NCBI GenBank assembly: GCA_045630765.1
Contig: JAZQTM010000095.1
Coordinates: forward strand, 1 to 24,577
Reading direction: 5' to 3'
DNA length: 24,577 nt
Source: RGIG3009 sp045630765
GTDB lineage: Bacteria; Bacillota; Clostridia; Oscillospirales; Acutalibacteraceae
Shown here: positions 6,360-12,930 of the stretch, in pieces
How positions within the stretch are numbered: the stretch's first letter is position 1
Layout of the letters: every line of letters begins with the position of its first letter
Program-made: the position numbers and the translations under genes
Notes under the pieces: generated by a model
Told to the model about the DNA's origin: nothing
Seen by the model: the letters and a program-made list of their open reading frames with translations, nothing else
The model's database searches: none

Positions 6360-7187
6360 TTACGCTTCGGCGCGCAAACCGCATTTCTCCAATGTGCGTA
6401 CGGCGGCGATAACGTCGTTTTCTGTCGTGTGTGTGTTCGGCAAGGTGCTTTGCATACCCAGCGCCGTGTACCGTGAGGCGGCGAGTGCGTGATAACGAAG
6501 CACTTTTACTTTGGCAATGCCTGATAACCCTTTCAATAACTCTCCTATTTTTTGACATTCGCCGTCATTATATTCCATAACCAACGGATAACGGATTTCG
6601 ATCGTGGCACCTTGCTCGCTTAAAAAGCGAAGATTATCCAAAATCACGGTATTATCTTGCCCTGTCAGTTGTTTGTGAAGAATCGGATCGATGGCTTTTA
6701 TATCGTATAAAAACGTATCGGTATAGGGGAGAATTTCTTGCAAACTTTCGCGTTTTACAAAACCGCAGGTATCGACGTATACGCTAACTCCTTGTTCTTG
6801 TAGCGTTTTAGCGAGCTTTGTTGCAAACGCGGGCTGTGCCAAGCACTCTCCGCCCGACAACGTAACACCGCCGTTACTGCTTTCAAAAAACGGTGCATCC
6901 TGCATCAGAATTTCCACCAGTTGTGCAACGGTGTAGTCTTGCCCGTAGCAAAGCTGGGCGGCGGTTGGACAGTTTGTTGCCGTATCCTCATTGCGTTCGT
7001 TGCGACACAAACCGCATTGCACGCACTTGTGCTCAAAAAAAGCAATTTGCTTTTCAAAGGATAAGCTTTCGGGGTTGTGGCACCATAAGCATCGCAGAGG
7101 ACAACCTTTGAAAAAGACGGTGGTGCGGATGCCGTGTCCGTCGTGTATCTCCATCCGTTTAATACCGGAAATTCGTCCTGTTATCAT
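6360..7187 (-). CDS. Glycyl radical enzyme activase (radical SAM)
   Basis: This 275-residue PFL-activase-like protein uses S-adenosylmethionine and a [4Fe-4S] cluster to abstract H from the partner enzyme's glycine. Visible motifs are the N-terminal DGHGIRTTVFFKGCPLRCLW, with the radical-SAM CxxxCxxC at Cys29, Cys33 and Cys36 followed by HNPES, then GGVTLSGGE, and the late VKVLRYHALA. The ferredoxin-like insert is reduced. Most larger activases have two CxxCxxCxxxCP motifs, whereas here only Cys55, 58, 61, 73 and 80 are present. Its ATG overlaps the upstream gene's TGA (ATGA, 7184-7187), implying translational coupling and a dedicated partnership. GAGG lies about 8 bases upstream. Confidence 0.95.
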   Translation of the reverse strand: MITGRISGIKRMEIHDGHGIRTTVFFKGCPLRCLWCHNPESLSFEKQIAFFEHKCVQCGLCRNERNEDTATNCPTAAQLCYGQDYTVAQLVEILMQDAPFFESSNGGVTLSGGECLAQPAFATKLAKTLQEQGVSVYVDTCGFVKRESLQEILPYTDTFLYDIKAIDPILHKQLTGQDNTVILDNLRFLSEQGATIEIRYPLVMEYNDGECQKIGELLKGLSGIAKVKVLRYHALAASRYTALGMQSTLPNTHTTENDVIAAVRTLEKCGLRAEA

Positions 7188-9238
7188 CGTAAAGACCTCG
7201 CTATAAATTCATCTTTCTCCGCATCGCTCAAAGAGGAAAATAAAACGTTCCACCCGCACAAACGCACTTGCAGGGACGGATATCGTTCGGGGTGTTCCTT
7301 GGCGGCTTTTAAGATGTCGGTATCCAAAACGTTGTAATGTACCGCAAACCCACCCAGAGAAAAATACGTTTTTAGTGAGGATACCAATGCCAACAGCCCG
7401 TTTTCACCTTGCACGGCGGAACGATGCAAGTCAATATCAACAATGGCTCCGTTCGGTGTGTTGGAGGTGTCCAAACGGGATACCGAAATCAAGTGCGCGG
7501 TAGCGCCGTTTGTATCGCATCCGAACGTGGCACTGGTGTTTTGAGAAAGTGTTTCACCGCTGTGTCGACCATCGGCGGAGGCGGCTGTTTTTTTGCCGAA
7601 CTCCCACCGCCAATCAATGGAAAACAACCCTAATCGGTAACTGCCGCCTTTCACGTTGGGGTGACCGCTGACGGTTGCCGAAAGCGTGTCAACGATACGG
7701 CAGGCAATATCATCCACTGCGCGATCTCCTTGACCGAATTTCGGATATTTGTTTTTCACTAACAAGCGCAACGGCTCGTGCGCTGCCCAATCGTTGCGTA
7801 AGATATCGATATAGTCTTGTAAGGACACGATTTGATCGTCAAAAACGGCTTTCTTGATTGCCGCGAGCGAATCGACCGCAGTGGCAAGACCGATGGCGTT
7901 TACGGAAGAATTGTTGTAAACGGCGGTATGCGAGCCGTACAATTCGCCGCCGTTTTCCAATGCCGAGGTATACGTGCTTGATAAAAACGGTGCCGAATGA
8001 ACGTGAGCATAGTGCGCTTCATACAGATCGGTTGCCCGCATGGCGCAGTGGCACAAGTGCTTCAGTTGTGCTTCGAATGCCGACAAAAGTTCTTCGTAGC
8101 TTTCGATTGCGTTTTGCTTAATGCCAATTTGTTTTCCGGTGAGCATATCGCAACCGTTGTTGAGGGCAAGTTCCAAAGCTTTTGGGATATTGACGCGGGC
8201 GTTGCACGAACACGTCAATTCACCGTTTGCCCCGCACTCATAACATCCGACAACGTGGTAGCGGACAGCATCGGCATACGCAGCGCCTTGTTTTTGCAAG
8301 GCTTCGATCACTCTGTTATCAGATAAAAAGACGATGCTGTTATTCCCTTCGCGTATCGCAGTAAAAGCCGTTTCCAACAATGCCGTTGAGGTTTGCTCGG
8401 TATATAAAATATGCAGTTTGGTATTGATGGTGGGGGTGGTGTGATACGCCTTGAGAAAAGCAAGGGACAGTTCGTTTTCCGCGCTTTCGCCGTCCCGTGT
8501 TGATCCGCCGATGGCAAAAGGTATGTTAGAGGGCGCCTTTAAGCGGTCGATCTCCTCAATATAGGAACGGATCATCGCATCGTCCGTTGGTGTTTGACGA
8601 TAAAACGGATAAAACAAGGCATCCACTCTGCCGAGCGTGCGTAACGGTGTTCCCTCAAAGAGATGTTGGAACACGTAATAAATGATGGAGGTTTGCAATG
8701 CCTCGTATAACGTGGCGGGTTGATGTTGAGTTAACTCGCGCAGGCTGTTTGCCATTTCTTGTTTCCCGCAGGATTCCGCCTCGTTGGCGGCACGATTCAA
8801 AAATCGCAAAGCGGCATCGTACACCGAAAGCAGCCCTTGATAAAAGACGGATTTTTCTTTGGTGTCACTGTTTTGTTTTGCATAACGGGAAATGCGTTCA
8901 CGTAACCCGAAAATGCCGAGCGGGATCACCGATTCCCATTCGGCTGACGTATGTCCAAAATCATAGTCACCCGTAAAGGCAAGCGCCGCCATACCGTCAG
9001 CCAATCCGTTTTCTTCGGGCAAGGAAGAAAGCGCCGCGCGTCGTTTTGCCGTGATGCGCTTGCTGATGAACTCCGTATTGACTTCCACAAAAAAGCGGTT
9101 TTGTGACGGCACGGTAATGGTGCAGTGATCTAACAAAAAGACGAGCAATTCACAATCGGTTTGAAACACGCGTTGCGTTGAGCGCGCCTGCTCTAATTTT
9201 TCGGCATAAAGGAGCAATTCGGATTCGCTGTATGACAT
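7184..9238 (-). CDS. Atypical glycyl radical enzyme (PFL-like, unknown substrate)
   Basis: From ATG 9238 the protein has 684 residues, shorter than the roughly 790-850 of diol-dehydratase-type relatives, mostly at the N-terminus. The thiyl-radical Cys is Cys332 in VVGCYECGAN (families with known substrates usually read GCVE). It is followed by RVNIPKALELALNNGCD, as in HypD-like enzymes. The C-terminal radical site is Gly662 in VRLCGWNVLF, instead of the usual RV(A/S)GY. Other family segments are SAVQGENGLLALVSSLKTYF, VHYNVLD and SGHPNVKGGSYR. It probably performs anaerobic C-C, C-N or C-O bond cleavage on a small metabolite; the substrate is unknown. An upstream in-frame GTG (9247) has poor spacing to AAGGG. 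It forms an operon with the overlapping activase and diverges from an AraC regulator. Confidence 0.9.
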   Translation of the reverse strand: MSYSESELLLYAEKLEQARSTQRVFQTDCELLVFLLDHCTITVPSQNRFFVEVNTEFISKRITAKRRAALSSLPEENGLADGMAALAFTGDYDFGHTSAEWESVIPLGIFGLRERISRYAKQNSDTKEKSVFYQGLLSVYDAALRFLNRAANEAESCGKQEMANSLRELTQHQPATLYEALQTSIIYYVFQHLFEGTPLRTLGRVDALFYPFYRQTPTDDAMIRSYIEEIDRLKAPSNIPFAIGGSTRDGESAENELSLAFLKAYHTTPTINTKLHILYTEQTSTALLETAFTAIREGNNSIVFLSDNRVIEALQKQGAAYADAVRYHVVGCYECGANGELTCSCNARVNIPKALELALNNGCDMLTGKQIGIKQNAIESYEELLSAFEAQLKHLCHCAMRATDLYEAHYAHVHSAPFLSSTYTSALENGGELYGSHTAVYNNSSVNAIGLATAVDSLAAIKKAVFDDQIVSLQDYIDILRNDWAAHEPLRLLVKNKYPKFGQGDRAVDDIACRIVDTLSATVSGHPNVKGGSYRLGLFSIDWRWEFGKKTAASADGRHSGETLSQNTSATFGCDTNGATAHLISVSRLDTSNTPNGAIVDIDLHRSAVQGENGLLALVSSLKTYFSLGGFAVHYNVLDTDILKAAKEHPERYPSLQVRLCGWNVLFSSLSDAEKDEFIARSLR

Positions 9239-9261
9239 AGTGCACACATCCCTTCACCTAC

Positions 9262-9290
9262 AGTATAGAGCCTTTTGGACGTGTCGTAAA
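9262..9290 (-). promoter_or_regulatory. Promoter of the glycyl radical enzyme-activase operon
   Basis: On the minus strand TTTACG (9285-9290), 17 bases, then TATACT (9262-9267) give a leader of only about 17 bases that begins at the AAGGG ribosome binding site. The weak -35 element fits an activator-dependent promoter. Confidence 0.65.
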
Positions 9291-9296
9291 TAATAG

Positions 9297-9324
9297 GTTT
9301 CGATAATTTTGCACATTCCGAAAC
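9297..9324. promoter_or_regulatory. Candidate AraC-family operator
   Basis: GTTTCG (9297-9302) and CGAAAC (9319-9324) form an inverted repeat whose half-sites are 22 bases apart, about two helical turns. It lies between the two divergent -35 elements, immediately upstream of the operon -35. The position suits activation by the adjacent regulator; the assignment is an inference. Confidence 0.35.
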
Positions 9325-9341
9325 AAAAACCGAATATTTTA

Positions 9342-9369
9342 TTGAATGTTTTTTAATTTTCGGTATAAT
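9342..9369 (+). promoter_or_regulatory. Promoter of the AraC-type regulator gene
   Basis: TTGAAT (9342-9347), 16 bases, then TATAAT (9364-9369), 25 bases upstream of the start codon. Confidence 0.65.
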
Positions 9370-9394
9370 GGAAGAAAGGGAAGAGGTGTTGCAT

Positions 9395-10180
9395 ATGAAT
9401 ATTGCTACACAAAACGTTTGTATTAAGCGTCTGATCACCGTTATCAAAAACCAAAATCACGAGTTTCACAAATTGCTTTCGATAAAGGGAAGGCACAGTG
9501 ATGCGGTTGTCTATATTTTAGAAGGACGATGCACCTACTCATTTGATAACGGAACGAAATTTGATGTCAGTCAAGGTGACGTTTTGTATTTGCCGCATCA
9601 ATCAGTGTATACGATGTATATTCACACAACGGCGTATCGTTTTATTTTTTGTGATTTTGAGTTTGAAGATGATACACCGCGACACGGCAGCGTTTATCGG
9701 GCACAAACGATGCCGGAGGCTCACAATCTGTTTGAAAAATTGTTTCGCACCTATACCGCGGGAGGCACGTATGCCGATTGTATGGCGGCACTGTATGCGA
9801 TCTACGGTATGATACAGCGCGGCGGATCACCTGCTACCAATCGCAAAGCAAGTATGGTGCATACCGCCAAAGGGGAAATGGATGCGCGTTTTAAGGACCC
9901 CTCACTGAGCATTGCTTCCGTTGCCGAATCCGCCAATATGAGCGAGGTATATTTCCGCAAATTATTCAAATCTCTGTACGGGGTATCTCCCGCGAGATAT
10001 TTGACAATTACCCGATTGGAATATGCCAAAACGTTGATGGGTTATCCGTTTTTAACGTTGGCGGAATGTGCCGTGCAAAGCGGCTTTTCCTCGCAGCAAT
10101 ACTTTAACCGCGTCTTTAAACAGGAAATGGGATTGTCTCCCGGGCAATATCGAAAAGAAAAGACGGCATCTGTCTTATGA
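9395..10180 (+). CDS. AraC-family transcriptional regulator with cupin sensor
   Basis: This 261-residue cytoplasmic regulator has an N-terminal cupin-like ligand domain (about 10-100, with VVYILEGRCTYSF and VSQGDVLYLPHQSVYTM) and two C-terminal helix-turn-helix motifs. The first is SIASVAESANMSEVYFRKLF and the second TLAECAVQSGFSSQQYFNRV, ending in the family signature GLSPGQYRK. The start at 9395 is chosen because AGAGGTG is 6 bases upstream; an in-frame ATG at 9368 lies inside the -10 element. Divergent placement next to the glycyl radical operon suggests it senses that enzyme's substrate and activates the operon, the usual role for this architecture. The stop codon overlaps the terminator hairpin. 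Confidence 0.93.
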   Translation: MNIATQNVCIKRLITVIKNQNHEFHKLLSIKGRHSDAVVYILEGRCTYSFDNGTKFDVSQGDVLYLPHQSVYTMYIHTTAYRFIFCDFEFEDDTPRHGSVYRAQTMPEAHNLFEKLFRTYTAGGTYADCMAALYAIYGMIQRGGSPATNRKASMVHTAKGEMDARFKDPSLSIASVAESANMSEVYFRKLFKSLYGVSPARYLTITRLEYAKTLMGYPFLTLAECAVQSGFSSQQYFNRVFKQEMGLSPGQYRKEKTASVL

Positions 10181-10195
10181 CAGATGCCGTCTTTT
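10158..10195. terminator. Bidirectional terminator of the AraC-type gene and tRNA-Gly
   Basis: A 17-bp stem (10158-10174 with 10179-10195) with a 4-base loop has AAAA on one side and TTTT on the other. It ends the regulator gene on the plus strand and lies just 3' of the minus-strand tRNA. Confidence 0.9.
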
Positions 10196-10197
10196 GA

Positions 10198-10273
10198 TGG
10201 AGCGGCTTACGAGGCTCGAACTCGCTACCTCCACCTTGGCAAGGTGGCGCTCTACCAGATGAGCTAAAGCCGC
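10198..10273 (-). tRNA. tRNA-Gly (anticodon GCC)
   Basis: This is a complete 76-base cloverleaf on the minus strand. The acceptor stem GCGGCTT/AAGCCGC carries discriminator T and an encoded CCA. Also present are a D arm with GCTC/GAGC, an anticodon stem CCACC/GGTGG around the loop TTGCCAA (GCC), and a T arm with GTTCGAGC. It has its own promoter (10291-10319) and terminator. Confidence 0.97.
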
Positions 10274-10290
10274 AACTCGCTGTGCAATTG

Positions 10291-10319
10291 AGTATAGCAC
10301 AGCAAAAAGTACTTGTCAA
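10291..10319 (-). promoter_or_regulatory. Strong promoter of tRNA-Gly
   Basis: Consensus TTGACA (10314-10319), a 17-base spacer and TATACT (10291-10296) lie 18 bases upstream of the tRNA 5' end. The -35 directly abuts the terminator of the upstream lipoprotein gene. Confidence 0.85.
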
Positions 10320-10320
10320 G

Positions 10321-10358
10321 AAAAAAGCGGGAGAATTTTTCATTCTCCCGCTTTTATT
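10321..10358 (-). terminator. Terminator of the SurA/PrsA-like lipoprotein gene
   Basis: A 14-bp stem (10323-10336 with 10342-10355, AAAAGCGGGAGAAT) is followed on the minus strand by T residues, 7 bases after the stop codon. Confidence 0.9.
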
Positions 10359-10364
10359 TTTGAT

Positions 10365-11540
10365 TTACGCACCCAGCAACAGCTTCAGCATTGCTTTGGG
10401 ATCGGCGGCTTTGATCGCATCGTCATTAGCGGTGATGGTTTTAGCCACTTCCTTGACCTTTTCTTCAATCTCTTTGTCCATTTCGTCGAATTTCATATAT
10501 TGCAACGTTTGGTCGTGACTGTCGACGTAGTAGTCAATGGCGTTACCGTCCTCGTCTGTTCCGCGCTCCGCCTCGGGATCCATACGCAGGATGAGCGTCA
10601 CCGTCTTGGTGGTGCCATCTTTTTGATACGTCTTAATGGCGATCTCGCCCTCGTTCATTTCTTTGAGCACCTTGACGAGCTCTTCGTCCATATCTTCGTC
10701 GATCGCGTCGTTGCGGGTAGCAGTTTCGGGCTCTTTCTCAGTTTCTTCATCCGTTACAGATTCGTCTTGGGTTTCGGAGCCTTTCTCTTCTTTCTCTGCG
10801 ATGTCCGCTAAATATTGGCGATACGCCACGTCAAAAGCGTCGCTGTTTTTACCGTTTTGATTATACAGATCCAAGTATCCGTCCAGCTGTGTCCGGATCT
10901 TGGCAATCTCGGCATCCGAAAGGGTTTTGTTGTCGGAATCCACTAACGAAAGCTCAATGGATTTATAGCTGTAATAATGCTCGTCAAACCAAGCGCGCTC
11001 GTCAGCATCGGAAACTTCTTTGACACCGCCGTCGTCGTATAATCCTTTAAACAGGGAGGACTCGTTAAGAGAGATCGCCTTATACATATTGATATAGCGG
11101 GTGTTGTTAAAGCCGAGATAGAGATAGGTATCGGCTTTTAAATCCTTAAGGTTTTCATCCACGGTTTTGATGAGCTCTTCGTCCCACTCGATTTTATACT
11201 GCGCCATAAGTTCTTCGATGGCCTCTTGACGGACGATGGTATCTTCGGTGAGCTGCTTGACGTATTCATCAAAGGACAGCGTTTCGGATTCGTCCCCCTC
11301 ACCGTAGGTGAAAGTCTGATCGGCGATATCCTCACTGCCGTAGCCGTAATAGGCATAGTACATATACAGCTGATAGTCGGAGTTGACGGTTTCAAACATA
11401 TAGGCGAGGTAATCACCCATTTCATATGTCGTACCGTTTACCTGCATCGCGACGGACGGGGTAGAGCAACCACCGAACAGCAAGCAGACAACCGTAAGTG
11501 CGAGCGCAAGCACTGTGCACAGGATTCGTTTCATAGTCAT
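10365..11540 (-). CDS. Secreted lipoprotein, SurA/PrsA-like N-terminal domain (putative foldase)
   Basis: From ATG 11540 (AGGAGG 8 bases upstream, preferred over TTG 11543) the 391-residue protein has a lipoprotein signal with LLFGGC at Cys25. The mature part begins PSVAMQVNGTTYEMGDY, like the V-NG-x-I/Y-x(3-4)-Y start of SurA_N/PrsA foldases. A Tyr-rich stretch follows (YQLYMYYAYYGYGSED). The middle is helical and charged, with a very acidic linker around residues 250-280 (EKEEKGSETQDESVTDEET). A late segment, MNEGEIAIKTYQKDGTTKTV, could be a diverged parvulin-like piece, but I see no convincing PPIase signature. It probably assists folding or wall assembly on the outer membrane face. The general class is likely; the activity is unproven. 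Confidence 0.7.
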   Translation of the reverse strand: MTMKRILCTVLALALTVVCLLFGGCSTPSVAMQVNGTTYEMGDYLAYMFETVNSDYQLYMYYAYYGYGSEDIADQTFTYGEGDESETLSFDEYVKQLTEDTIVRQEAIEELMAQYKIEWDEELIKTVDENLKDLKADTYLYLGFNNTRYINMYKAISLNESSLFKGLYDDGGVKEVSDADERAWFDEHYYSYKSIELSLVDSDNKTLSDAEIAKIRTQLDGYLDLYNQNGKNSDAFDVAYRQYLADIAEKEEKGSETQDESVTDEETEKEPETATRNDAIDEDMDEELVKVLKEMNEGEIAIKTYQKDGTTKTVTLILRMDPEAERGTDEDGNAIDYYVDSHDQTLQYMKFDEMDKEIEEKVKEVAKTITANDDAIKAADPKAMLKLLLGA

Positions 11541-11582
11541 CAATATATCCTCCTTCGAGAAGATAAAATTACAGTAATTCCT

Positions 11583-11611
11583 ATTCTACACGAAAAAAGC
11601 GGATTTGTCCA
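11583..11611 (-). promoter_or_regulatory. Promoter of the SurA/PrsA-like lipoprotein gene
   Basis: On the minus strand TGGACA (11606-11611), 17 bases, then TAGAAT (11583-11588), about 43 bases upstream of the start. Confidence 0.7.
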
Positions 11612-11661
11612 CCTAATTATGTGCAGAGAATAAAAAAGTTTACAATATCGCGCATTACCGC

Positions 11662-11691
11662 TTGACAACTGCCGATGGTACAGTGTATAAT
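11662..11691 (+). promoter_or_regulatory. Promoter of tRNA-Leu
   Basis: Perfect TTGACA (11662-11667) and perfect TATAAT (11686-11691) are separated by 18 bases, ending 16 bases before the tRNA. Confidence 0.85.
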
Positions 11692-11707
11692 ACGGATTGT
11701 GTCACAC

Positions 11708-11794
11708 GCCGGTGTGATGGAATTGGCAGACGTAGTGGACTCAAAATCCACCGCTGGCGACAGCGTGCCGGTTCGAGTCCGGCCACCGGCACCA
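11708..11794 (+). tRNA. tRNA-Leu (anticodon CAA)
   Basis: This is an 87-base class II tRNA. The acceptor stem GCCGGTG/CACCGGC carries discriminator A and an encoded CCA. The anticodon stem GTGGA/TCCAC encloses the loop CTCAAAA (CAA, reading UUG). The long variable arm (CGCTGGCGACAGCG) is typical of tRNA-Leu, and the T arm contains GTTCGAGTC. Confidence 0.97.
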
Positions 11795-11830
11795 AAAAAC
11801 TCCTTGAGGTTTCTCAAGGAGTTTTTTATT
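11794..11830. terminator. Bidirectional terminator, tRNA-Leu and metallo-hydrolase gene
   Basis: A 15-bp stem (11794-11808 with 11813-11827, AAAAAACTCCTTGAG) with a GTTT loop and T tracts readable from both strands. It begins on the last base of the tRNA CCA. Confidence 0.9.
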
Positions 11831-11849
11831 TTTTGTCTTGGAAACAAAG

Positions 11850-12713
11850 CTAAAATTCGTTGCGGATTTGGCGGATGAGAATACCGGTGTTCAGATTAAA
11901 CGCATCGCGCGGATAAGTCGGCTTCACCGTATCGGTATAAAACAGAGTGGTGAAATGTTCCAAAATTTCCTCGTCGGTGGCACCCTCGCGGATCATCCGT
12001 TGAATGATGGCGGCGGTGTCACGCGTGACTTTTTCGGAATTTTCCAGATACACGGCGGCTTCGTCGTGGTTGACAACACCATAATGCGGCAACAGGATGC
12101 TTTCGATATCCAGCGTGCGCGCTTTGGCGAAGGAGTCAAGTGTCATCTGAAATCCGACGAGATAAAACGGCAGGTATGTGTTGTTTCCGAAATAAACGCC
12201 CAGTGTTTCCGAGCCAAGCAGCAACCGATTTTCATTCAGATAAAACGCCACTGAGCATTTGGTGTGTCCCGGCAGGTTGACCGTCGTGAAGGTCATATCG
12301 CCGCAGGTGACGGTATCGCCGTCTTCCACAACGATATCTACTTTGAGTTCGTCTACGAGATCGTCGTATTCCTGCACACCGCAAGTGGCGGCGTATTTGC
12401 GGTCGAGATCACGCATAACGGCACGCGCCGTGGGTTTTTGAAAAATTTTCTCGGCATACGCGCCGGCTACTACCGTCGCATTAGGATATCGCCGCAAGAT
12501 ATACGGAGCGCCCAATACGTGGTCATAGTGCGAGTGGGATAAAAATATATAATCCAGCGGTCGATCGCCTAACACCTTTTGAATGTTATCCGCAATGCGG
12601 TAGCCGGTAAAGCCGAAGCCTGTGTCGTATAAAATAGACGTTTTACCGTCATCGATCAAAAACGCACTGTCACCCGGTAGGGCACGTACGTCAGTTACGT
12701 TTAAAGAAACCAT
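11850..12713 (-). CDS. Metallo-beta-lactamase-fold hydrolase
   Basis: This 287-residue cytoplasmic protein has the MBL signature HSHYDH (residues 60-65), which binds two metal ions, preceded by ILYDTGFG. Downstream metal or structural motifs are NLPGHTKCSVAFYL and SILLPHYGVV. The position of the usual GD metal bridge reads LLLGSETLG. The C-terminal third (about 215-287) is helical and unassigned. Members of the family hydrolyse thioesters, lactones, phosphodiesters or quorum signals; nothing here fixes the substrate. The start at 12713 has GAGGTG 7 bases upstream. It stands alone with its own promoter and a shared terminator, so its neighbours give no functional hint. Confidence 0.88.
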   Translation of the reverse strand: MVSLNVTDVRALPGDSAFLIDDGKTSILYDTGFGFTGYRIADNIQKVLGDRPLDYIFLSHSHYDHVLGAPYILRRYPNATVVAGAYAEKIFQKPTARAVMRDLDRKYAATCGVQEYDDLVDELKVDIVVEDGDTVTCGDMTFTTVNLPGHTKCSVAFYLNENRLLLGSETLGVYFGNNTYLPFYLVGFQMTLDSFAKARTLDIESILLPHYGVVNHDEAAVYLENSEKVTRDTAAIIQRMIREGATDEEILEHFTTLFYTDTVKPTYPRDAFNLNTGILIRQIRNEF

Positions 12714-12749
12714 AGGGGGTCACCTCATTGGTAAGAATATGCAGTAGAT

Positions 12750-12778
12750 AGTTTAGCTCTTTTTCAGTAGAAAATCAA
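12750..12778 (-). promoter_or_regulatory. Promoter of the MBL-fold hydrolase gene
   Basis: On the minus strand TTGATT (12773-12778), 17 bases, then TAAACT (12750-12755), 37 bases upstream of the start. Confidence 0.65.
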
Positions 12779-12868
12779 GAGTAAGAACGACTAAGCCCAA
12801 AACGGAATGCTAATTATCGGAAAAACATCCAAATTGGTAGCAAAAGTTTCCCTTTTTTTGCGTTTGCC

Positions 12869-12897
12869 TTGTAAATTTTAGAGGTTTATGGTATAAA
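12869..12897 (+). promoter_or_regulatory. Promoter of GH3-like paralogue B
   Basis: TTGTAA (12869-12874), 17 bases, then TATAAA (12892-12897). A T-rich upstream box (CTTTTTTTGCGTTTGCCTTG) resembles the one before paralogue E. Only the left CCTTG half of the operator-like palindrome is kept. Confidence 0.68.
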
Positions 12898-12930
12898 AAA
12901 ATTAATTCAACCATAAGGGGGAAACGACTA

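Noticed and set aside
6327..6362. AAAGCAC/GTGCTTT inverted repeat after the activase gene as a terminator
   Set aside because: Only 7 bp of stem with a loop of over 20 bases and no proper T run; the promoter of the lipoprotein gene occupies the loop.
5949..6476. Possible frameshift explaining the missing NlpC/P60 Cys
   Set aside because: The frame is continuous through FDNPSFVVYCYKQNG and the rest of the domain aligns without a shift, so substitution rather than a sequencing slip is the simpler reading.
11662..11853. tRNA-Leu 3' end as an integration attachment site
   Set aside because: No integrase gene or repeated tRNA 3' fragment is present in the window; the DNA after the tRNA is a simple terminator.
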